In this document: positions 1 through 5,702 of the stretch, in pieces
How the letters are laid out: each line of letters opens with the position of its first letter
Position numbering within the stretch: position 1 is the first letter of the stretch
Assembly: GCA_017529175.1 (NCBI GenBank)
Contig: JAFXNX010000036.1
Coordinates: 1-7,837, forward strand
Length of the DNA stretch: 7,837 bases
Origin: Clostridia bacterium
Lineage (GTDB): Bacteria; Bacillota_A; Clostridia; Oscillospirales; CAG-272
Reading direction: 5' to 3'
Made by a program: the position numbers and the translations under genes
Notes under the pieces: model-generated
The model's database searches: none
What the model was told of the DNA's origin: nothing
What the model saw: the letters and a program-made list of their open reading frames with translations, nothing else

Positions 1-11
1 CCATATCGAAG

Positions 12-18
12 AAAGGAG
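12..18 (+). promoter_or_regulatory. Shine-Dalgarno site of addA
   Basis: AAAGGAG lies 8 nt before the ATG at 27, a normal spacing, and supports that start. All three forward frames of the preceding bases close nearby, with stops at 19-21, 24-26 and 32-34. An upstream gene could therefore end just before addA or overlap its start by a few bases. Confidence 0.75.
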
Positions 19-26
19 TGAGGTAG

Positions 27-3000
27 ATGAGTGACGTAACGTGGACAAAGTCACAGAAATACGCGATAGACTGCCGTGACCGCGATCTTCTGCTCTCCGC
101 GGGCGCCGGAAGCGGTAAGACCGCGACTCTGACGGAGCGCGTATGCCGTCTTGTGTGCGACGAGGAAAACGGGATCGACACCTCAAGACTGCTCGTCGTG
201 ACTTTCACGAAAGCGGCGGCGTCGCAGCTGCGCGATAAAATAAGAAAAAAGCTCGAAGCGGCGATCGCGAAAGATCCCTCGTCGCGCCGTCTGGCAAAAC
301 AGCTCATCGACCTTGACCGCGCCGACATTTCGACGATCTCGTCGTTCCTTCTCAAGTCGATCCGCCCGTATTTCTCGCGGTTCGCACTTCCCGTGTCATT
401 TTCTGTTGCGGACGAGACGGAACTGCAGATAATGAAAGAGCGCATCATCGACGAAGTCGCGGACGATTTTTTCGATTCGGGCGACGACGATTTCATAGCG
501 CTGTGCGAGGCGGTCTCATCCGCGAAAAACGAGTCGTCCGTAAACTCGGTACTGCTCTCCCTCGCAGAAACGCTCAGAGGAAAGGGCTTTTCCGCCGAGC
601 AGTGCGTAAAATGGGCAAACGAGCTCGACGACGCGTCGCAAAACGACTTTCTCTCATCATCCTACGGAAACGTGATACGAGAGATCACAGTCTCTTTTGC
701 CGCTCATTATTTGTCCTCGTTCGAGAGGATCAAAGAAGAAATATTCAAAGAAGAGAAGCTCGGCGCGTCAAAATACGGCATATCGGCGACGGAGCACGTC
801 GACTTTTTGCGCCGCCTTTCGGCGTCGCTGCAAAACGGAACTTACTCCGACGTTAAGGATATTTTCGATCTTTTCAAGCCCGTGTCGCTTCAGGTCGGCA
901 GGGCGAAGTTTGAAAGCGCGGACACCGTTGCCGCATACAAGGAGCTGCGGGGCGATTTCAAAGACGGATACTCCACCGTCGCCGCGCTCTACAAATGGGA
1001 CAAGGAAAACATCGCCTCCGTCGAGGTAAGATGCGCCTCCCTCCTTCGCGCTCTCGCGTCCGTCATCGGAGAATTTGAAGCAAGGTTCGCCGAAGAAAAA
1101 CGGAACGCCGGAGTCGTCGACTACGTCGACATCGAGCTTTTCGCAAAAAGTATCTTCGTCTCGGACGATATGACGCCGACGCCGGAGGCTCGCGAACTCG
1201 CGTCAAGGTACGACTGTATGTTCATCGACGAATACCAGGACACGAACCGGGTGCAGGATTCCATTTTTTCCGCGATAGCTCATTTTATCCCGAGATTCAT
1301 GGTCGGAGATATAAAGCAGAGCATTTACGCCTTTCGCGGCGCCGAGCCGCCCGTCTTCACAACGTACCGCGACGAGTTTCCCGCCCTTGACGTCGATCGA
1401 CCCGACGGCGCGGAGCGCCATACGGTATTCATGAGCGAGAACTTCAGATCGGACTCCGCCGTCATCGACTTTGCAAACACGGTATCGGAATATATGTTCC
1501 CCGGAACGGCGACTCCGTTCGGCGAGTCCGACAAGCTGATCTTTTCACGAGAGCAGACGGCGGGATATACGGAACATCCGGCGGAGCTCGTACTTATCGA
1601 AAAGCCGTCAAGGAAGAAAGATAACGAGGAAGACGACGAAGAAGAGACGGTAATTTACGACGACGTCGAAGCGGAGTACGTCGCCGAAAGGATCGCGCGT
1701 CTTCTGACGCACGAACGTCTCGGCTCGGGCGCGGCGATCCGTCCCGAGGACATCGCGATACTGCTCCGAAGCAAAAAAGAGGCGCCGCGTTTCATATCGG
1801 CGCTCGCAAAGCGCGGTATCGCCGCGAGCGACTCGACGACGGAAGACTTCTTCGGAAGCCGCGAGGTCCTTCTCGTCATGTCTTTACTCAACGCCGCGGA
1901 CAATCCGCTTCGTGACATATATCTCGCCGGAGCCGCGAGAAGCCCGGTGTTCGGATTCACGACGAACGATCTTGTAAAAGTCAAGTACCAAAAGAAGGGC
2001 GACGCGCTCTGGAACTGCGTCGTCGAATACGCAAAGCGTGACGACGCGACGGCGGAAAAGTGCCGCCGCCTCGAAGCGTACGTCGAATCGCACTCGCGTC
2101 TTGCGGGTTGCGTCGATTCCGCCGAGTTTATCAAAACTCTATACAGCGAGTTCTCGCTTTTGTCGATGACGGACGGCGACGCCCCCGACAGCCGACGCGC
2201 CGCCTCGATCAGAGAAAATCTGATCGCGCTTTACGAGATGGCAAGAGGGTTTGAGGCGTCCTCATACGGCGGAGTTTACGCCTTCATCAAATACGTCGAG
2301 GAACAGATGGCGGAAAAGTCGAAGGCGGAACTGACGCCGCGCGACAACGCGGTCATCATAACCACGATCCACTCATCAAAAGGACTTGAATACCCTGTGT
2401 GCTTCTTATCGAAGTGCGCTAAGCAGTTCAACACGGATAATCAGCGCAAGGAGATACTATTCGACCCGGACCTCGGCATATCGCTCAAGATGCGCGACGC
2501 GACCGGGCTCGTAAAATGCGACAATCCGCTGAGGATCGCGTCGTCTCTCAAAATCCGGTACGAAAACACCTGCGAGGAAATGAGGATACTCTACGTCGCG
2601 ATGACGCGCGCCGTTGAGCGGCTTATCGTGACGGCGTGCACCGACCGTACGGAAGAGTTCGCCTCGGATCCAAAGAAGGAGAAAACTTCAAACTCCGTTT
2701 ACTCCGTTATCCGCATGATTCGTCCCACGGACGTTATAATACCCGCCGCCGCGGCGGCGAAAGATATGCCGTTCTTAAAGATCTCCCGCGTCACCGCAAA
2801 CGACGTCGGATTTACAAGACTTGATACCGACGGCGAGGAGACGCGCGAGCGCGAAGAGGCGGACCTCACGAATGAGCTCCTTGAGAGATTCTCCTTCAAA
2901 TATCCGAAGAGCTGTCTTGAAAACGTACCGGCGAAGCTGACCGTATCAAAGCTCACCCCCTCGCTTCTCGACGAAGGTGCCGGGATCGTCTCGTCTCTCG

Positions 3001-3635
3001 ACCGTCCTGAGCGCGAGAGAAAAGAGGCGCCGACGCTCCGTCTGACGAGGCGGGAGACGGGAGGCGCGGAGCGCGGAAGCGCAACGCACGTCTTTTTGCA
3101 GTTCTGCGATTTTGAAAAGCTGATGCGCGAGGGGGTCGACGCGGAACTGCGCCGTCTCGTCGAAAACGATTTTTTGAGCGAAGAGGCGTCGCTCCTCGTC
3201 AACAAAGAGGAGATCGAGGGCTTTGCAAACAGCTCTCTGTTTGCGAAGATATGCCGCGCCGGAATGATAAAGAGGGAGTTCCGTTTCAACGTTTCCCTTC
3301 CCGCGTCGCGCTTTACAGCGAACGACGTGCTTAAAGAGGAGCTTGACAGGATCGGAACGCGCCTGACTGTGCAGGGAGTCGTCGATATAGTCTTCGAGAG
3401 CGATGAGGGTGAGCTCATCCTCGCCGATTACAAGACGGACCGCCTGAACGAGTACGAGCTTTCGCACCCGCTTGCCGCCAAAAAGATGCTCGCCGAACGT
3501 CACCGCTCGCAGCTATCGTACTATAAAGCCGCGTGCGAGATGATCTTCGGCCGTCCGGTCGACCGTGTGTGCGTATACTCGCTCGCGCTGAAGGACACGG
3601 CGGAAGTTTATCCCGCGCCGTCAAATAACGATTGA
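27..3635 (+). CDS. addA: ATP-dependent helicase/nuclease subunit A (AddA)
   Basis: This is the motor and nuclease subunit of the cytoplasmic AddAB complex, which resects double-strand DNA ends and stops at Chi-like sites to load RecA. At 1202 residues it has the usual AddA length. UvrD/Rep superfamily-1 motifs appear in order: Q-motif Gln10; Walker A AGAGSGKT (25-32); motif Ia VVTFTKAAA (about 57-65); Walker B FIDEYQDT (399-406); motif III GDIKQSIYAFRG (about 430); motif IV SENFRS (470-475); motif V TTIHSSKGLEYP (779-790); motif VI YVAMTRA (856-862). The C-terminal RecB-type nuclease domain is intact: RGSATH with His1021, QGVVD with Asp1120, and ADYKTD with Asp1134 and Lys1136, then a Q-L-x-x-Y stretch. 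An acidic, lysine-containing insert lies near residues 528-545. The ATG at 27 has a good Shine-Dalgarno. The usual partner addB would lie upstream, outside the window. The identification is essentially certain; the exact nuclease boundary is estimated. Confidence 0.97.
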   Translation: MSDVTWTKSQKYAIDCRDRDLLLSAGAGSGKTATLTERVCRLVCDEENGIDTSRLLVVTFTKAAASQLRDKIRKKLEAAIAKDPSSRRLAKQLIDLDRADISTISSFLLKSIRPYFSRFALPVSFSVADETELQIMKERIIDEVADDFFDSGDDDFIALCEAVSSAKNESSVNSVLLSLAETLRGKGFSAEQCVKWANELDDASQNDFLSSSYGNVIREITVSFAAHYLSSFERIKEEIFKEEKLGASKYGISATEHVDFLRRLSASLQNGTYSDVKDIFDLFKPVSLQVGRAKFESADTVAAYKELRGDFKDGYSTVAALYKWDKENIASVEVRCASLLRALASVIGEFEARFAEEKRNAGVVDYVDIELFAKSIFVSDDMTPTPEARELASRYDCMFIDEYQDTNRVQDSIFSAIAHFIPRFMVGDIKQSIYAFRGAEPPVFTTYRDEFPALDVDRPDGAERHTVFMSENFRSDSAVIDFANTVSEYMFPGTATPFGESDKLIFSREQTAGYTEHPAELVLIEKPSRKKDNEEDDEEETVIYDDVEAEYVAERIARLLTHERLGSGAAIRPEDIAILLRSKKEAPRFISALAKRGIAASDSTTEDFFGSREVLLVMSLLNAADNPLRDIYLAGAARSPVFGFTTNDLVKVKYQKKGDALWNCVVEYAKRDDATAEKCRRLEAYVESHSRLAGCVDSAEFIKTLYSEFSLLSMTDGDAPDSRRAASIRENLIALYEMARGFEASSYGGVYAFIKYVEEQMAEKSKAELTPRDNAVIITTIHSSKGLEYPVCFLSKCAKQFNTDNQRKEILFDPDLGISLKMRDATGLVKCDNPLRIASSLKIRYENTCEEMRILYVAMTRAVERLIVTACTDRTEEFASDPKKEKTSNSVYSVIRMIRPTDVIIPAAAAAKDMPFLKISRVTANDVGFTRLDTDGEETREREEADLTNELLERFSFKYPKSCLENVPAKLTVSKLTPSLLDEGAGIVSSLDRPERERKEAPTLRLTRRETGGAERGSATHVFLQFCDFEKLMREGVDAELRRLVENDFLSEEASLLVNKEEIEGFANSSLFAKICRAGMIKREFRFNVSLPASRFTANDVLKEELDRIGTRLTVQGVVDIVFESDEGELILADYKTDRLNEYELSHPLAAKKMLAERHRSQLSYYKAACEMIFGRPVDRVCVYSLALKDTAEVYPAPSNND

Positions 3636-3660
3636 CTTTTCAAAAGAAAGATACTATACT
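3632..3660 (+). promoter_or_regulatory. Sigma-A-type promoter for the transporter/radical SAM unit
   Basis: TTGACT (3632-3637) and TATACT (3655-3660) each match the consensus at five of six positions and are separated by exactly 17 bp. The -35 box overlaps the addA stop codon (TGA 3633-3635). Transcription would start near 3666-3668, leaving a leader of only about 26 nt before the ATG at 3693. This is a prediction from sequence. The AT-rich, short spacer between two GC-richer genes fits a real promoter. Confidence 0.75.
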
Positions 3661-3692
3661 CTTGTGTATAAATAATTCTAAAGGTAAATGAT

Positions 3693-4412
3693 ATGGTCAA
3701 TTTCTTTACTGCCTTCGCGATGGTTTTCATCGCGGAGATGGGAGACAAAACACAGCTGTTTCTGATAGGTCTTTCGTCAAAATTCAAACTGCGGGATATT
3801 ATCATCGGAGTCGCCGCGGCGACAGTCGTTCTGAACGGCGCGGCGGTCGCGCTCGGTTATCTGATCGGAAACGCGATCGACCCGTCGATAATAAAGTGTC
3901 TCGCGGGAGCCGCTTTCCTCGCGTTCGCCTACACCTCGCTTTTCCCGAAGGGAGAAGAGGAAGAGGGCGTTAAGAGGTCGCGCGGCGCCGTCGTCGCGAT
4001 ATTCTTATCGTTCCTTGCGGCGGAGCTCGGGGACAAGACTCAGCTTATGACGCTTACCCTCGCGGCGCAATCCCATTCCGCGGGAGGGGGATTTGCAGAC
4101 GCGGCGGCAGTCTTTGCCGCTTGCTCTCTCGGCCTCTTCGCGGCTGATATCATCGGTATGCTCGCGGGATATTTCCTCTCGAAAAAGCTCCCCGAAAAGG
4201 CGTTCGGCGCGATATCGTTCGTGATCTTCACCGCGTTCGGCATCTATACCGTATACGAGGCGTCGTACCTTTTGTCCGCGGGAAACCCCGCCGCCGTCAT
4301 CATTACCGTCGCCGCTGTGACAGTCGCGTTCGCGCTCCTTTGCGGCGTTACGCTCTGTATGCTCAATAAGAAAAAAAGCCGCGCGGGCGGTACTTTTGAA
4401 AATGAAGAATAA
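3693..4412 (+). CDS. GDT1/UPF0016 (TMEM165) family cation transporter, probable Mn2+ exporter
   Basis: This is an inner-membrane transporter of the family that includes yeast Gdt1, human TMEM165 and the bacterial Mn2+ exporters MneA and MneP. Two copies of the family signature E-x-G-D-K-T are present, EMGDKT at 15-20 and ELGDKT at 111-116, each in the first helix of a three-helix repeat. These acidic residues are the known cation-binding sites. Hydrophobic segments lie near residues 3-25, 36-59, 65-84, 97-118, 133-162 and 170-193. A seventh lies at 200-224, beyond the usual six, followed by a short charged tail. An acidic-basic loop (KGEEEEGVKRSR, 86-97) separates the repeats. The ATG at 3693 follows a modest AAGG (3681-3684), 8 nt away. 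Its own promoter overlaps the end of addA, and the next gene starts inside its last codons. Family assignment is very secure. Mn2+ as substrate is inferred from characterised relatives; Ca2+ or another ion remains possible. Confidence 0.92.
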   Translation: MVNFFTAFAMVFIAEMGDKTQLFLIGLSSKFKLRDIIIGVAAATVVLNGAAVALGYLIGNAIDPSIIKCLAGAAFLAFAYTSLFPKGEEEEGVKRSRGAVVAIFLSFLAAELGDKTQLMTLTLAAQSHSAGGGFADAAAVFAACSLGLFAADIIGMLAGYFLSKKLPEKAFGAISFVIFTAFGIYTVYEASYLLSAGNPAAVIITVAAVTVAFALLCGVTLCMLNKKKSRAGGTFENEE

Positions 4413-5361
4413 AACGCAAAGGGATACGAACCCTTACAAATACTCGGATTCGAATAAAAGATACCAGACGTTCGACTACTATCTGCGGCGCGAGTTCGGC
4501 GAAAAATGCGCCAAAGTGTCGCTCGACGCGGGTCTCACCTGCCCGAATATCGACGGCGCGGTGTCATACGGCGGTTGTATTTACTGCCGCGGCGGCTCAT
4601 CGGGAGCCGCAAGCGCCACCTCTATTTCCGGGCAGTACCGCATAGGGAAAGAAATCATGACGAGAAAATGGGACTGTTCAAGATTCATCCCTTATCTCCA
4701 GGCGCACACAAACACTTACGCTCCCGTCGACGTACTGAAAAAGATATACGACGAGGCGTCGTCGCTCGACGGCGCCGTGATGCTCGGTATCGCGACGAGG
4801 GCGGACTGCCTGCCGGGCGACGTGCTCGAGCTTCTTTTCGAAACTTCAAAAAAGATACCTCTGATGATAGAGCTCGGACTACAGACGACAAACGACGCGA
4901 CCGCGTCCGCCATCAACAGAGGACACTCTTTCGACGACTTCAAGAAGGGATATGACGCGCTGCGCGGCGCCGTGCCGGAGGCAAAAGTCGCGATCCATCT
5001 TATCGACGGGCTGCCGAGAGAAACGAAAGAGGATATGATAAAGAGCGCAAAGGACGTCGCCGCTCTGTCGCCGGACGTTGTGAAACTGCACGTTCTGTAC
5101 GTCCTTGAGGGAACGCCTCTTGCTTCAATGTTCGAGCGCGGAGAGTATGCCCCGATGGAACTTCATGACTACGTTGAGACAGTCTGCGATCAGCTTGAGA
5201 TCCTGCCGCCCGCGTGCGCGATCGGGAGAGTCACGGGCGACGCGCCGGAGGATGAGCTTATATCTCCCCTCTGGTGCCGCAAAAAAACCGTCGTCGCAAA
5301 CGAGATCGACAAGGAGCTTTTCAGACGCGGGACGTATCAGGGAATATATTATAAAAACTGA
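4402..5361 (+). CDS. TIGR01212-family (YhcC-like) radical SAM protein
   Basis: This is a 319-residue radical SAM protein whose sequence follows the YhcC/TIGR01212 family along its whole length. The 4Fe-4S ligands are Cys47, Cys59 and Cys62 in the spacing C-x11-C-x2-C, within TCPNIDG and GGCIYC. Further family blocks are ATRADCLP (131-138), ELGLQT (157-162), INRGHSFDDF soon after, then HLIDGLPRET and VKLHVLYVLEGTPLA. The C-terminal block, which ends near RGTYQG, resembles the Radical_SAM_C region shared with Elp3-like proteins. The substrate of this family is not known to me. I chose the ATG at 4402, which overlaps the transporter gene by 11 bp and suggests translational coupling. A TTG at 4396 would add two residues. 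No strong Shine-Dalgarno precedes either. Family call secure, function open. Confidence 0.92.
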   Translation: MKNKTQRDTNPYKYSDSNKRYQTFDYYLRREFGEKCAKVSLDAGLTCPNIDGAVSYGGCIYCRGGSSGAASATSISGQYRIGKEIMTRKWDCSRFIPYLQAHTNTYAPVDVLKKIYDEASSLDGAVMLGIATRADCLPGDVLELLFETSKKIPLMIELGLQTTNDATASAINRGHSFDDFKKGYDALRGAVPEAKVAIHLIDGLPRETKEDMIKSAKDVAALSPDVVKLHVLYVLEGTPLASMFERGEYAPMELHDYVETVCDQLEILPPACAIGRVTGDAPEDELISPLWCRKKTVVANEIDKELFRRGTYQGIYYKN

Positions 5362-5362
5362 A

Positions 5363-5384
5363 CGGCGCAGATGACTCTGCGCCG
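5363..5384 (+). repeat. 22-bp hairpin repeat, copy 1
   Basis: Perfect 9-bp arms CGGCGCAGA and TCTGCGCCG enclose the 4-nt loop TGAC. It begins one base after the stop codon of the radical SAM gene and is repeated exactly at 5671-5692. Position suggests a transcript 3'-end structure, but no T run follows; another hairpin starts almost at once. Confidence 0.85.
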
Positions 5385-5385
5385 G

Positions 5386-5410
5386 AGGCTGCAGACAAAG
5401 TCTGCAGCCT
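5386..5410 (+). repeat. Second hairpin after the radical SAM gene
   Basis: Perfect 10-bp arms AGGCTGCAGA and TCTGCAGCCT flank the loop CAAAG. It follows the first hairpin with a single-base gap, so two stable stems stand in tandem immediately after the stop codon. They could together protect or end the mRNA. The six bases after it (GAGTCA, 5411-5416) can instead pair with TGACTC at 5372-5377 in the first hairpin, giving an alternative fold. Confidence 0.8.
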
Positions 5411-5438
5411 GAGTCAGAGCGAGAGAAACGCCGATAGA

Positions 5439-5539
5439 TTTTGCGATCTTGCCATCGTCGGCGTAGTTACCGTTCGGGGTCCTCAAAAATCGTTAGATTT
5501 TTGGGGTTCTCGGATACGGTAGAGGGCAAGATCGCAAAA
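5439..5539. repeat. Long imperfect stem-loop, about 101 nt
   Basis: The outer arms TTTTGCGATCTTGCC (5439-5453) and its exact complement (5525-5539) form 15 bp. After an asymmetric internal loop, TACCGT (5468-5473) pairs with ACGGTA (5516-5521). A two-base bulge and a run with several G-T pairs (5474-5479 with 5508-5513) follow, then the stem 5481-5491 with 5496-5506, closed by a GTTA tetraloop. The pairing is seen directly. Whether it acts as an RNA, a DNA cruciform or a small mobile repeat is unknown. Confidence 0.75.
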
Positions 5540-5540
5540 A

Positions 5541-5644
5541 GGCAATGATAGCGGGCATTTTGCCCGCCATTGATCGTTTGTTTGCGTTATCTGTTTGTGT
5601 CTGTTATGCTTGCGTCGTCTTTTTGGCTTTTCCTTATCATTGCC
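5541..5644. repeat. Second long inverted repeat, about 104 nt, with inner GC hairpin
   Basis: GGCAATGATA (5541-5550) is exactly complementary to TATCATTGCC (5635-5644). Just inside the left arm is a compact hairpin GCGGGCA-TTT-TGCCCGC (5551-5567). That hairpin can be extended by CAATG (5543-5547) with CATTG (5568-5572), across a bulge. This extension competes with the long-range pairing, so only one of the two folds can form. It starts one base after the previous stem-loop ends. Confidence 0.65.
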
Positions 5645-5670
5645 GCTCTAACAAGTTTGTCTTCGCTATG

Positions 5671-5692
5671 CGGCGCAGATGACTCTGCGCCG
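5671..5692 (-). repeat. 22-bp hairpin repeat, copy 2
   Basis: This is identical over all 22 bases to the hairpin at 5363-5384, including loop orientation on the + strand. The match stops exactly at the hairpin boundaries. It lies 10 bases past the stop codon of the - strand glycosyltransferase gene, so each of the two convergent genes ends beside one copy. It may mark transcript 3' ends or be a dispersed palindromic repeat. Confidence 0.8.
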
Positions 5693-5702
5693 TTATGTAT
5701 TT

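Larger units (their letters stand above)
5362..5702. other. Gene-free, highly structured convergent intergenic region
   Basis: This is 341 bases between the 3' ends of two convergent genes, and I see no credible coding sequence in it. It holds at least five inverted repeats: two identical 22-bp hairpins at its edges, a 10-bp-stem hairpin, and two consecutive stem-loops of about 100 nt. The right part of it (about 5573-5634) is rich in T and G on the + strand, with no clear repeat unit. No canonical intrinsic terminator (GC hairpin followed directly by a T run) is present in either direction. Confidence 0.8.

Noticed and set aside
1..26. Possible end of addB before addA
   Set aside because: addB is expected from general gene order, but 26 bases with stops in all three frames (21, 26, 34) cannot show which frame is coding. 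The final AddB iron-sulfur cysteine motif is not visible.
2699..3418. 239-codon open frame on the - strand within addA (and others at 1655-2134 and 2946-3503)
   Set aside because: These are antisense shadows of the GC-biased addA codons: serine/arginine-rich low-complexity translations, no family motifs and no ribosome binding signal.
3636..3692. yybP-ykoY Mn2+ riboswitch or MntR operator before the transporter
   Set aside because: The gap is too short for the aptamer, there is no stem structure, and no convincing palindrome matching an MntR site was found.
4396..4401. TTG at 4396 as start of the radical SAM gene
   Set aside because: The ATG two codons later is in frame and preferable. Neither has a strong ribosome binding site, so the TTG remains only an alternative.
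5551..5575. Intrinsic terminator at the GC hairpin 5551-5567
   Set aside because: The stem is strong, but the following bases (CATTGATCG) are not a T run on the + strand. On the - strand the short T run is about ten bases away.
5363..5692. Complete insertion sequence or CRISPR array in the intergenic region
   Set aside because: There is no transposase, no target-site duplication next to the 22-bp copies, and only two copies with no regular spacers.
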